Positions 55,356 through 64,000 of a DNA stretch of 64,000 nt are shown in pieces. The position numbers and the translations under genes were made by a program. Within the stretch, counting starts at the first letter, position 1, and each line of letters starts with the position of its first letter. The stretch lies in contig VGXV01000009.1 of NCBI GenBank assembly GCA_016873165.1, positions 30,325 to 94,324 of the forward strand, written 5' to 3'. Below the pieces are notes generated by a model. It did not search any database and was not told the DNA's origin. It saw only the letters and a list, made by a program, of their open reading frames with translations. Source of the DNA: Planctomycetota bacterium. Its GTDB lineage: Bacteria > Planctomycetota > Brocadiia > Brocadiales > Brocadiaceae.

Positions 55356-58300
55356 CTACACTTTTAAAACATCCATTTTTTTCTTTTCCAATTTCAAATT
55401 CAATCCCAACCCTGCAATTTCGTTCGAAAGCACCTCAAAAGATGCTGGGGTACCGGCCTCCAATGTGTTTTCTCCCTTTACCATAGATTCGTATATTTTC
55501 GTCCTTCCTTCTACGTCATCACTCTTTACGGTAAGTAATTCCTGCAAATTATGCGCAGCACCATAAGCCTCAAGCGCCCATACTTCCATTTCACCAAATC
55601 TTTGTCCGCCGAACCTAGCCTTTCCACCCAAGGGTTGTTGAGTAATAAGGGAATATGGTCCTGTCGCTCTTGCATGTACCTTTTCATCGACCAAATGGTG
55701 CAATTTCAGCATATACATATAGCCCACTGTTACTTTTTGTCCAAAAGGTTCCCCCGTACGTCCATCATACAACACAGATTTGCCATCTTCGGATAGCCCG
55801 GCCTCCTTCAGGGTTTCCTTTACCTCTTCTTCGAATGCACCCTCAAAAATAGGAGTAATTGCACTGAAACCAAGTTTTTTAGCTGCCCATCCCAAATGGG
55901 TTTCTAATATCTGCCCCACATTCATTCTGGAAGGAACTCCCAACGGATTCAAAAGCATCTCGACTCTTGTTCCATCAGCCAGAAACGGCATATCCTCCTC
56001 GGGAAGTATCTTGGAAATAACACCTTTATTCCCGTGCCTACCAGCCATCTTATCGCCTACCGAAAGTTTCCTCTTTGTTGCAATGGAAACCTTAGCAAGT
56101 TCCAACACTCCCGTTGGCAACTCATCTCCCCGTTTCAGTTGATTAACTTTTCCATCTCTCTCTTCTTTTAACTCTTCAATTTTCTTTTTATACTCCAGAG
56201 AAACTTCAAGCGCCGTTTCTTTTTTCTTTTTTCCGCTAAAAGCGATATTTTCAACGTTAAAATGTTCTTCCATTGCCAATATAGCCTTTTCCGACATACT
56301 CCGCTCTACTTTATAAACCTGACCGGTCTGAACATCAACAAGCGTCTCTCCGATCTCAGTATTTATAGCTTTTAACATCTTTGTAAATTCTTTAGCGATA
56401 ATTTCATTATATTTTATCTCTATTTCATTTACTTCCGCCTGTATCTTCTGTCTTTTCTCTTCTGAAATATACGACTTTCTGGAAAAAACCTGAGTATTGA
56501 TAATAATCCCTTCCATACCGGAAGGAACTTCGAGTGACTCATTTTTAACATCCTCGCCAGCACGTCCAAAAATTGCATGTAACAGCTTTTCTTCCGGTGA
56601 CAGCTCACTCCTGCTTTTAGGCGCTATCTTTCCCACTAAAATATCACCGGGTTTCACCCTTGTCCCAACCCGAATTATGCCATTTTCATCCAAGTTTCTG
56701 AGGGCCTTCTCCGAAACATTTGGAATATCACGGGTAAATTCTTCTCTTCCAAGTTTTGTTTCACGTATTTCGACCTCAAATTCATCTCTGTGGATGGAAG
56801 TAAATCTATCATCCTTAAGCAGGGCTTCACTGATCACCATGGCATCTTCAAAATTATACCCATCCCATGTCATGAATGCTACTAACACATTTTTCCCCAA
56901 ACTAAGTTCACCATTGCATGTAGCAGCCCCATCAGCGATGACATCTCCCTTTTTAACCTTCTGTCCTTCAGCAACTATAGGTTTCTGATTTAAACATGTG
57001 CCCTCATTTAAACCCACGAATTTTCTTAATTTATAAACATCACTGTTATCAACTGTTATTTCATTTGCGGTTACTTTTGTAATAACACCCGCCCTTTCAG
57101 TTTGAACGGTCATACTCGAGTTCTTGGCAACGACCTTTTCCATACCTGTCGCAATAATAGGAGGTTCTGTTTTTAATAGGGGAACAGCTTGTCTTTGCAT
57201 ATTAGACCCCATAAGTGCCCTGTTAGCATCGCTATGTTCCAAAAATGGTATTAAGCTTGCTGATACCCCGACTAATTGTTTAGGAGAAACATCCATGTAA
57301 TTCACATCTCTGAAGCTCATCTGCTTGAAATCGCCATCATGTCTGCACAAAACTTCCATTTTCTCCAGTTTATCTTTGCTATTAATCAGGACATCTGCTG
57401 GCGCTATCAGGCGACCCTCTTCCTCGTCTGCCCGCAAATATACTATATCTTTAGAAAATTTTCCTTTTTCCATTAAGCGGTATGGCGTTATCAAAAATCC
57501 ATACTCATCTATTGTTGCATATATACTTAAGGAAGCTATCAAACCGATATTTGTACCTTCAGGTGTTTCTATAGGACAAACTCTTCCGTAGTGAGAAACA
57601 TGTACATCTCTTACTTCAAATCCTGCCCTCTTCCTATTCAACCCACCTGGTCCCAATGCACTCAATCTTCTTTCATGAGTTAACTGCGCCAGAGGATTGG
57701 TCTGATCTAAGACCTGAGAAAGCTCGCTTCTGCTGAAAAAATAGTCAATCGCAGAAAATATGGTCTTTGAATTTACCAAAGAACGCGGGGTTAGTTGTTC
57801 AGTTTCTTTTACACTTAACCGCTCCTGTATGGTTCTCCTTAATTTCAGGAAACCCTTTCGCAGCTCTTCCCCGACCAACTCATCTATTGTTCTAAGCCTT
57901 CTATTGCCTAAATTATCAATATCATCAACAGAGGCTCCCGGCGTACCTTTCCTCAATTTCATCAAATATCTGATAGCTTCTACAAAATCTTCTTTTTGCA
58001 AAGTCATTTTTGATGAATCAACATCATGGCCCAACTTCCTATTTAACCGAAATCTGCCGACAGGCCCAAGTCTGTATCTCTTTTCATCAAAAAACTTATC
58101 ATAAAATAACTGCCTTGCCTTTTCCACCTGCTGAGGATTGCCAGGCCGAAATCTCGCATATATTTTTAATAATGCATCTTCATGGGATTTTGTAAAATCG
58201 GATTCCAAAGAATTTATTATTAAACTGTCTTCTACTTTTTTGATTACATCAACCTTTTTTATCTTCAGGTCAGTTATTGCTTTAATTGTCGAATCGGAAA

Positions 58301-59048
58301 ACTGACGACCGGCATCCAACAGAATTTCTCCCGTTTCAGGATTAACAATTTTCTCAGCAGCATACCTTCCCCTCAGCTTTGTCACCACATCATAGTCGGT
58401 AATTTTTACCACTTCTATCTCATGAAACAAACGAATAATATCCTCATCGTTTGCATATTCAGCAGACAACGCCCTGAGAAAACAAGTGGCGGGCAATTTT
58501 CCACTCTGATCTATCCTGACAGTAAGAACATCCTTTTTGCCCACTTCCAGTTCGATCCAACTTCCTCTTTCCGGAATTATTCTGCAGGAATGCAATCTCT
58601 TCTCCGCGTAGAATTCTTCAATAAAGTCAACACCGGGAGAGCGATGTAACTGGGCAACAATGACCCTTTCTGTACCATTAATAATAAATTCCCCACCGCC
58701 AATAATTACAGGAATTTCTCCCAGATAAACTTCTTCTTCTATCGGTTCTTCTTTATCCAACCGCAACCAAACACGAAAAGGCCTTCCATACGTCAATCGC
58801 AACTGCCGGCATTCATCCTGCGTATATCTTGGCTTTCCCAATTCATACTTCACATAATTTAACGTTATGTTACCATCATAATTACTTACAGGAAATATTT
58901 CTCTTAATATAGCCTCAATGCCGATATTTTTCCTCTTTGAAGCAGGAACATCAGATTGCAAAAAATCCATGTAAGCTTTTGTTTGAATCTGCGTAAGGCT
59001 CTGAAGCTCTATCGCCTCTTCTACTTTACCGTAATTGCGTATTTCCAT
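55356..59048 (-). CDS. rpoB: RNA polymerase beta subunit
   Basis: A 1230-residue catalytic subunit. The rifampicin pocket ([20 protein letters not shown], then [18 protein letters not shown]) is wild-type-like, with N at a position usually F or N. C-terminal [20 protein letters not shown] and [18 protein letters not shown] are present. Start [12 protein letters not shown]. Confidence 0.98.
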   Translation of the reverse strand: MEIRNYGKVEEAIELQSLTQIQTKAYMDFLQSDVPASKRKNIGIEAILREIFPVSNYDGNITLNYVKYELGKPRYTQDECRQLRLTYGRPFRVWLRLDKEEPIEEEVYLGEIPVIIGGGEFIINGTERVIVAQLHRSPGVDFIEEFYAEKRLHSCRIIPERGSWIELEVGKKDVLTVRIDQSGKLPATCFLRALSAEYANDEDIIRLFHEIEVVKITDYDVVTKLRGRYAAEKIVNPETGEILLDAGRQFSDSTIKAITDLKIKKVDVIKKVEDSLIINSLESDFTKSHEDALLKIYARFRPGNPQQVEKARQLFYDKFFDEKRYRLGPVGRFRLNRKLGHDVDSSKMTLQKEDFVEAIRYLMKLRKGTPGASVDDIDNLGNRRLRTIDELVGEELRKGFLKLRRTIQERLSVKETEQLTPRSLVNSKTIFSAIDYFFSRSELSQVLDQTNPLAQLTHERRLSALGPGGLNRKRAGFEVRDVHVSHYGRVCPIETPEGTNIGLIASLSIYATIDEYGFLITPYRLMEKGKFSKDIVYLRADEEEGRLIAPADVLINSKDKLEKMEVLCRHDGDFKQMSFRDVNYMDVSPKQLVGVSASLIPFLEHSDANRALMGSNMQRQAVPLLKTEPPIIATGMEKVVAKNSSMTVQTERAGVITKVTANEITVDNSDVYKLRKFVGLNEGTCLNQKPIVAEGQKVKKGDVIADGAATCNGELSLGKNVLVAFMTWDGYNFEDAMVISEALLKDDRFTSIHRDEFEVEIRETKLGREEFTRDIPNVSEKALRNLDENGIIRVGTRVKPGDILVGKIAPKSRSELSPEEKLLHAIFGRAGEDVKNESLEVPSGMEGIIINTQVFSRKSYISEEKRQKIQAEVNEIEIKYNEIIAKEFTKMLKAINTEIGETLVDVQTGQVYKVERSMSEKAILAMEEHFNVENIAFSGKKKKETALEVSLEYKKKIEELKEERDGKVNQLKRGDELPTGVLELAKVSIATKRKLSVGDKMAGRHGNKGVISKILPEEDMPFLADGTRVEMLLNPLGVPSRMNVGQILETHLGWAAKKLGFSAITPIFEGAFEEEVKETLKEAGLSEDGKSVLYDGRTGEPFGQKVTVGYMYMLKLHHLVDEKVHARATGPYSLITQQPLGGKARFGGQRFGEMEVWALEAYGAAHNLQELLTVKSDDVEGRTKIYESMVKGENTLEAGTPASFEVLSNEIAGLGLNLKLEKKKMDVLKV

Positions 59049-59085
59049 AAATTCTCAGGATAGTAAAAATTGACAAAAATAAACA

Positions 59086-59511
59086 CTACTTTATTTCTAC
59101 TTTCGCACCCGCTTCTTCCAATGACTTTTTAATCTTATCTGCCTCTTCCTTTGTCACCCCTTCTTTAACAGTCTTTGGAGCTCCTTCAACAAGATCTTTT
59201 GCCTCTTTTAACCCCAAATTCGTTTCTGCCCGCACTGCCTTAATTACCTGAATTTTGTTTGCACCGGCTTCTTTGAGAATTACATTGAAAGACGTCTTCT
59301 CTTCCGCAACGGCAGCAGCGCCTCCACCTGCCCCTGCCACCGGCATGCCAACAGGCATTGCAGCTACCGCAGACGCAGATACACCAAATTTCTTTTCAAA
59401 TGCCTTTACTAATTCCGAGGCTTCCAATAACGTCATTCCCGCCACAATATCAAGCACTTGAGCTATTTTCCCCGTTGCCCCTACTTCTTTTTCTTCTACT
59501 ACCTGAGTCAT
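59086..59511 (-). CDS. rplL: 50S ribosomal protein L7/L12
   Basis: A 141-residue stalk protein. The N-terminal dimerisation part is [19 protein letters not shown], followed by an Ala/Gly hinge and the C-terminal factor-binding domain ([20 protein letters not shown]). It is about 15-20 residues longer than usual, mostly at the N-terminus. AGGAGGGAG is a very strong ribosome-binding site, fitting its multi-copy stoichiometry. Confidence 0.97.
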   Translation of the reverse strand: MTQVVEEKEVGATGKIAQVLDIVAGMTLLEASELVKAFEKKFGVSASAVAAMPVGMPVAGAGGGAAAVAEEKTSFNVILKEAGANKIQVIKAVRAETNLGLKEAKDLVEGAPKTVKEGVTKEEADKIKKSLEEAGAKVEIK

Positions 59512-59549
59512 TTTAACTCCCTCCTAACTTTCTGGAAATCCTATACTAA

Positions 59550-60077
59550 TTATCCATTACTTTTTTCTTTTTGTATTTTAACTTCCTGAAGCACAGTTGC
59601 TAAACTACGCAATATACTATTAAAAGCAGTTGCCACTCCAACTATCGGAGCATTTATGCCTGTTACTATTTGAGTTCTAAGCACCGGCAATGAAGGAAGC
59701 CTTGCCAGATTCTTAATAGAATCAATTGTCAATACCTCTCCATCCAAAAAACCACCACGCAGAGTAAATAAAGGTGCATCTTCGGACAATTTAACCGTTT
59801 CTTTTGCTACCACAACAGGGTCTTCTCCACCACTTATAATGGCTGAAGGCCCTTCAAGCAAACCAACAATTTCTCCCTTACCTGTGTTCTTAAGCGCGAT
59901 AGAGGCAAGCGAATTTTTAACAACCTCAATAAATATCTTCTTCTTCCACAATTCGCTTCTTAGTCGATCAAACTGCAAAGCATTAATGCCTCTATAGCCA
60001 ACTACCAGATAACTTCCCGCATCATTGTAACGAGAAACCATTTCTTTTATTATGAGTTTTTTTAATTCATTTGGCAT
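59550..60077 (-). CDS. rplJ: 50S ribosomal protein L10
   Basis: A 175-residue stalk base protein: YLVVGYRGINALQFDRLRSE and a C-terminal helix for L7/L12 binding. The gap to rplA is only 36 bp, too short for the long L10 leader of enterobacteria. Confidence 0.97.
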   Translation of the reverse strand: MPNELKKLIIKEMVSRYNDAGSYLVVGYRGINALQFDRLRSELWKKKIFIEVVKNSLASIALKNTGKGEIVGLLEGPSAIISGGEDPVVVAKETVKLSEDAPLFTLRGGFLDGEVLTIDSIKNLARLPSLPVLRTQIVTGINAPIVGVATAFNSILRSLATVLQEVKIQKEKSNG

Positions 60078-60113
60078 TGTTCTGTCTACTTCCCTTTGCT
60101 ACGTATTTTGAAA

Positions 60114-60794
60114 TTAAATTTGTAACATTACCCCGGGGCTCATCGTCGAAGACAGGGAAACCTTCTCTAAATACACCCCTTTTGCAGACGATGGACGTAA
60201 GTTTAGAATATGTTTGATAAACATGCTTATGTTGTCGGCAAGATCTGAAATAGAGAATGACAATTTTCCGACAACAGCATGAACATTTCCTCCTGCATCG
60301 TTTCTAAACTCGATTTTCCCCGCCTTGAATTCCTTCACTGCCGTTTCCACATCATCAGTCACTGTTCCCGACTTCGGAGACGGCATTTTTCCCTGCGGAC
60401 CTAACACTTTACCCAACTTACCTACTATTCTCATCATATCCGGAGTCGAAATCGCAATATCAAAATCTGCCCAACCCCCTTCAATCTTTTTCACTAAATC
60501 TTCCGCGCCTACCTCTTCCGCCCCGGCATTTTTTGCGATAGCCGCTTTTTCTCCCACAGCAAACACAATCACTTTCAAGCTCTTCCCAATGCCTTTTGGC
60601 AGAGAAATAGCACCCCTGACAAGCTGGTCAGATTGTTTCGCATCAATACCCAGCTTCATAACAATTTCGACACTTTCATCGAACTTTGCTATTTTAAGAG
60701 ATTTCAGAAGCTTTAACGCATCCTCCAACTCGTATTTTTTGTTTATGTCTATATGTTTCAAAGATTCCAAATATCTTTTACTTCTTCTTGGCAT
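60114..60794 (-). CDS. rplA: 50S ribosomal protein L1
   Basis: A 226-residue L1: KFDESVEIVMKLGIDAKQSD, then GLGPQGKMPSPKSGT-like residues (VLGPQGKMPSPKSGTV). The ATG at 60794 (MPRRSKRY) is the family start. Confidence 0.97.
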   Translation of the reverse strand: MPRRSKRYLESLKHIDINKKYELEDALKLLKSLKIAKFDESVEIVMKLGIDAKQSDQLVRGAISLPKGIGKSLKVIVFAVGEKAAIAKNAGAEEVGAEDLVKKIEGGWADFDIAISTPDMMRIVGKLGKVLGPQGKMPSPKSGTVTDDVETAVKEFKAGKIEFRNDAGGNVHAVVGKLSFSISDLADNISMFIKHILNLRPSSAKGVYLEKVSLSSTMSPGVMLQI

Positions 60795-60840
60795 TTTATA
60801 AATCCTTCTCAATAACCACAATCTCTATACTCTGTAAATA

Positions 60841-61266
60841 TTAATCCACCACCTTAATTCCCATAGTATGGGCAGTTCCTTCTATTATTTTCACCGCACT
60901 TTCTAAATTGCTGACATTTAAATCTGCCAACTTTCTTGCTGCTATATCTTTAACCTGTTGCCTGCTGACTTGCCCAACTTTCTGCCTGTTAGGTTCAGAA
61001 GATCCCTTTACTATGCCAGCAGATTGTTTTAATAACACGGAAGCAGGCGGAGACTTTATGATGAAAGTAAACGATTTATCCTTATAAACAGTAATTTCCG
61101 TAGGAGTTACAACGCCTTGCAAATCTTTCGTTTTATCATTAAACTGCTTTACAAATTGCCCAATATTTACCCCATGCTGCCCCAATGCAGGGCCAACCGG
61201 AGGTGCCGGGGTTGCCTGTCCTCCAGGACATTGCAATTTAATTTTCGCCAAAATCTCCTTTGCCAT
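60841..61266 (-). CDS. rplK: 50S ribosomal protein L11
   Basis: A 141-residue L11: [20 protein letters not shown] and [16 protein letters not shown]-terminal [10 protein letters not shown]. It is part of the thiostrepton-binding GTPase centre. Confidence 0.98.
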   Translation of the reverse strand: MAKEILAKIKLQCPGGQATPAPPVGPALGQHGVNIGQFVKQFNDKTKDLQGVVTPTEITVYKDKSFTFIIKSPPASVLLKQSAGIVKGSSEPNRQKVGQVSRQQVKDIAARKLADLNVSNLESAVKIIEGTAHTMGIKVVD

Positions 61267-61283
61267 ACCATTCTCCTACAATT

Positions 61284-61832
61284 TCAGATTGATTCTACCT
61301 GCCAATATTCTAATTCAACCGGAGTTGCCCTTCCAAAGACGGTCAGCATAACTTTAACGCGACCACTCGCAGGCAAAACCTCTTCCACTATTCCATCATA
61401 ATTTTCAAACGGTCCTTCTTTTATTCTTACCTTCTCGCCTTCGTTAAATTCAATTTTCGCACGAGGCTTTTCCTCCTTATGTTCCAAATCGGAAAGAAGC
61501 TTTTCAACTTCATATCTGGTCATTGGCACCGGTTTATTCTGCTCACCAATAAAATCACCAGTACCGGAAGTCTCACGGATCATAAACCAAACTTCTTTTG
61601 GAATTTGACCCTTTTCATCAACCTCTATTTCCACCATAATATAACCGGGATATATCTTACGTTCCGATACTCTCTTCTTCCCACCCTTTATCTCTGATAT
61701 TTTTTCGCTAGGCACAAGGACATTTGTTATCAAATTCTCCAGACCCTGGGCCCTTATACGTTCCACCAAACTATCACGAACCTTATCTTCTTTATTGCTT
61801 TGCACGCGCAAAACAAACCATTCCCTTGACAT
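61284..61832 (-). CDS. nusG: Transcription termination/antitermination factor NusG
   Basis: A 182-residue NusG. The NGN domain includes WFVLRVQSNKEDKVRDSL and KIYPGYIMVEIEVD. The KOW domain is GEKVRIKEGPFENYDGIVEE. It follows secE after a 184-bp spacer. Confidence 0.97.
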   Translation of the reverse strand: MSREWFVLRVQSNKEDKVRDSLVERIRAQGLENLITNVLVPSEKISEIKGGKKRVSERKIYPGYIMVEIEVDEKGQIPKEVWFMIRETSGTGDFIGEQNKPVPMTRYEVEKLLSDLEHKEEKPRAKIEFNEGEKVRIKEGPFENYDGIVEEVLPASGRVKVMLTVFGRATPVELEYWQVESI

Positions 61833-61983
61833 CTAATATAAACCTGTAATAATCCGAAAAATTTTTCTTATATCAAAAATCTGATGTAATTAAGTTATAC
61901 TGCAATAAGGTTCAGGAAAGAATAAAAGAGTTTAAAATCCGATACGATCCCTTAAACTCAAAAAGCCAATTCTATGGATATTC

Positions 61984-62012
61984 ATAAACCTATAAATTCG
62001 CATTAGGTTTAT
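61984..62012 (-). promoter_or_regulatory. Hairpin just after secE
   Basis: ATAAACCTA and TAGGTTTAT form a 9-bp stem with an 11-nt loop, 4 bp after the secE stop in the 184-bp secE-nusG gap. No T-run follows on the - strand. It could be a weak attenuator or RNA-processing site before nusG. Confidence 0.3.
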
Positions 62013-62016
62013 AGAT

Positions 62017-62478
62017 TTACAACACCCCTATATATTCCATAAAAAACGACACTACCCAATCTACCCCTAGGATAAAGAACCCTATCACTATAACTGAGAT
62101 GATCACAACAATCGTGGAACCAACCAGTTCATACCGTGTAGGCCATGACACTTTTTGAAGTTCATTCTGAGTTTCAACCAAAAATTCTACCGATTTTTTA
62201 CCACTATTATCGATAGGATTGAGCCCCGTACGAAACCCTGCAACCAAAATACAAATCAGATAACCGAGAAAAACAAAAAGCACAATAGAACAAATGAGCC
62301 CCCACGTAAGCTCAATATCTACAAGAGGAATCCTAGCATTTTCAGCTATACTTGGCAATCCTATCAAGACATTATACAGCGAAACGGAAGCAAACAGGGC
62401 AAGCAGTCCCAACGCAATACCAACAATTATCCTGCTGTAAGAACCATGCCCTTTCTTATGAATAGCAAACAATGACAT
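62017..62478 (-). CDS. secE: Protein translocase subunit SecE
   Basis: A 153-residue SecE with three predicted membrane segments (about 17-39, 57-80 and 118-147). The signature amphipathic helix and final segment are FLVETQNELQKVSWPTRYEL. The two extra N-terminal segments make it the long form, as in Escherichia coli, not the single-span form. Confidence 0.93.
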   Translation of the reverse strand: MSLFAIHKKGHGSYSRIIVGIALGLLALFASVSLYNVLIGLPSIAENARIPLVDIELTWGLICSIVLFVFLGYLICILVAGFRTGLNPIDNSGKKSVEFLVETQNELQKVSWPTRYELVGSTIVVIISVIVIGFFILGVDWVVSFFMEYIGVL

Positions 62479-62520
62479 TAGACTATCTTTATTCTTGATC
62501 TAAGATTGAAAATAATTAAA

Positions 62521-62597
62521 TGGCAGGTCTGGAGGGACTCGAACCCCCAACACCCGGATTTGGAGTCCGGCGCTCTGCCAATTAGAGCTACAGACCT
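62521..62597 (-). tRNA. trnW: tRNA-Trp (CCA anticodon)
   Basis: A 77-nt tRNA read from the - strand. The acceptor stem is AGGTCTG/CAGACCT with discriminator G. The D arm is GCTCTAATTGGCAGAGC, the anticodon arm CCGGACTCCAAATCCGG with anticodon CCA, and the T arm contains GGTTCGAGTCC. The 3' CCA is encoded. Its place between rpmG and secE is common in bacteria, so it is cut from the operon transcript. Confidence 0.96.
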
Positions 62598-62621
62598 TTA
62601 TTTACACCCCAATACGATAAT

Positions 62622-62771
62622 TTACTTCTTATATTCCTTGTGGAATACATGCTTTCCACAATTTTTACAAAATTTCTTCAATTCCAACTTTTCCGCCTGT
62701 TTCGCTTTTTTAGGCGTTCTATAATTCCTATTGGAACATTCCCGGCAAACCAAGGTAATATATTCGCGCAT
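62622..62771 (-). CDS. rpmG: 50S ribosomal protein L33
   Basis: A 49-residue zinc form read directly from the - strand: MREYITLVCRECSNRNY, then KKFCKNCGKHVFHKEYKK. C9/C12 and C35/C38 are the zinc ligands. It lies 25 bp after tuf copy 2 and before tRNA-Trp. Confidence 0.95.
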   Translation of the reverse strand: MREYITLVCRECSNRNYRTPKKAKQAEKLELKKFCKNCGKHVFHKEYKK

Positions 62772-62796
62772 CCACAATCCCTCAAAACTGCATTAT

Positions 62797-63999
62797 TTAA
62801 GCAACAATTTTTGTAACAACACCAGCACCCACCGTTTTTCCGCCTTCCCTAATCGCAAATCGCAACCCCTCATCCATCGCTATCGGCGTCACCAGATCCA
62901 CATTGATCTTCACATTATCTCCAGGCATCACCATCTCCGCCCCTCCCGTCAACGACACAACTCCCGTCACATCCGTCGTCCTGAAATAAAACTGCGGCCG
63001 GTACCCATTAAAAAACGGCGTATGTCTTCCCCCTTCTTCCTTCGTCAATATATACACCTCCGCCTCATACTTCGTATGCGGCGTTATGCTCCCAGGCTTT
63101 GCCAACACCTGACCACGCTCCAAATCATCCTTCTCTATTCCCCTCAGCAACACTCCAAGGTTATCACCAGCCTGACCCTCCTCCAGCGTCTTATTAAACA
63201 TCTCCACACCGGTAACAACCGACTTCTTTATCTCCTTGCTAATCCCAACAACATCCACCTCGTCCCCAACCTTCACCTTCCCCTTCTCTACCCTGCCCGT
63301 TCCTACCGTCCCTCGACCCTTTATACTAAACACATCTTCCACCGACATCAAAAACGGCTTGTCTATCTCTCTTACAGGATCAGGTATATACGTATCCACT
63401 GCATCCATCAACTTCAATATCGGCCCGCAACTGGCACACTCCGCACCTCCACACCCACACTCTGCCGCTTTCAACGCAGAACCTCTCACCACCGGTATCT
63501 CATTGCCAGGAAACTCATACTTGCTCAGCAGCTCCCTTATCTCCATCTCCACAAGCTCCAGCAACTCAGGATCCTCCAACATGTCCACCTTATTCAAAAA
63601 CACCACTATCCTCGGAACTCCTACCTGCCTCGACAACAATATATGCTCACGGGTCTGCGGCATCGGACCATCCGGCGCGCTTACCACCAATATCGCCCCA
63701 TCCATCTGCGCCGCCCCCGTTATCATGTTCTTCACATAATCCGCATGACCAGGACAATCCACATGCGCATAATGCCTCTTTTTCGTCTCATACTCCACAT
63801 GCGATATCGCTATCGTTATACCCCTCTCCCTCTCCTCCGGCGCCTTGTCTATGGTATCAAACGGCCTGTCCTTCGCCAACCCATGCTTCGACAATACACG
63901 CGTTATTACCGACGTTAACGTCGTCTTCCCATGATCTACATGCCCTATCGTCCCTATGTTTAAATGCGGCTTCGTTCGCTGAAATACTTCTTTAGCCAT
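62797..63999 (-). CDS. tuf: Elongation factor Tu, copy 2
   Basis: A 400-residue EF-Tu, the same protein as the copy at 47024-48226, including the Cys insert at 181-191. DNA identity appears complete, and on the 3' side it stops three bases beyond the stop codon. It is the first gene of the visible cluster; its promoter lies beyond the right window edge. It shares the unusual G-ending codon use. Confidence 0.98.
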   Translation of the reverse strand: MAKEVFQRTKPHLNIGTIGHVDHGKTTLTSVITRVLSKHGLAKDRPFDTIDKAPEERERGITIAISHVEYETKKRHYAHVDCPGHADYVKNMITGAAQMDGAILVVSAPDGPMPQTREHILLSRQVGVPRIVVFLNKVDMLEDPELLELVEMEIRELLSKYEFPGNEIPVVRGSALKAAECGCGGAECASCGPILKLMDAVDTYIPDPVREIDKPFLMSVEDVFSIKGRGTVGTGRVEKGKVKVGDEVDVVGISKEIKKSVVTGVEMFNKTLEEGQAGDNLGVLLRGIEKDDLERGQVLAKPGSITPHTKYEAEVYILTKEEGGRHTPFFNGYRPQFYFRTTDVTGVVSLTGGAEMVMPGDNVKINVDLVTPIAMDEGLRFAIREGGKTVGAGVVTKIVA

Positions 64000-64000
64000 T

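Noticed and set aside
59512..60113. L10 leader autoregulatory site
   Set aside because: The rplA-rplJ gap is only 36 bp and shows no kink-turn-like structure.

Overview
The window is an AT-rich bacterial chromosome segment. The gene content fits a planctomycete of the anammox type (Brocadiales; Kuenenia- or Brocadia-like). That assignment is an inference from base composition, an unusual ribosomal-protein L17, a Cys-rich EF-Tu insert, a stand-alone Fe-S/DUF3786 protein and many small dispersed repeats. No anammox-specific gene lies in the window, so genus and species are not claimed.

Positions 1-13.7 kb (+ strand, then one - strand gene) are a signalling and metabolism region. It holds a PAS-GAF protein with a degenerate GGDEF domain and a glycine dehydrogenase subunit (gcvPB). 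A likely operon follows: periplasmic substrate-binding protein, membrane histidine kinase and Rcp1-like response regulator. Next come a REC-PAS-GGDEF-EAL protein, a V4R-domain protein paired with a soluble histidine kinase, and a secreted thioredoxin-NHL protein.

Positions 13.7-21.4 kb are an accessory region. It carries a truncated DNA methyltransferase, a large membrane protein with two C-terminal PA14 domains, a GIY-YIG protein, arfB, an alcohol dehydrogenase, and a DUF559 nuclease unit sitting in a broken GxxExxY gene. Here and at 7.6 kb there are short non-coding transposon-like elements of two terminal-repeat families. Three copies are flanked by 8-9 bp target duplications, and their interiors are unrelated palindromes.

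Positions 21.4-30.6 kb hold housekeeping and poorly known genes: birA, an SDR oxidoreductase, a DUF523-DUF1722 protein, DUF3820, an Fe-S/DUF3786 protein, pyruvate phosphate dikinase (ppdK), a dual-specificity-type phosphatase and Maf.

Positions 30.7-64 kb are one uninterrupted - strand block of translation and transcription genes. In transcription order these are tuf, rpmG, tRNA-Trp, secE, nusG, rplKAJL, rpoBC, rpsLG, fusA, a second tuf, the S10 and spc genes, secY, adk, map, infA, rpmJ, rpsM, a methyltransferase, rpsK, rpsD, rpoA and rplQ. It joins the beta, str, S10, spc and alpha operons. It lacks rpmD and has a class I methyltransferase gene between rpsM and rpsK. The two tuf copies look identical and use codons unlike their neighbours.

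I found no CRISPR array, prophage, integrase or complete transposase, and no convincing new multi-gene system. The best novelty candidates are the mosaic mini-elements, the methyltransferase in the alpha operon and the two sensor-protein/kinase pairs.
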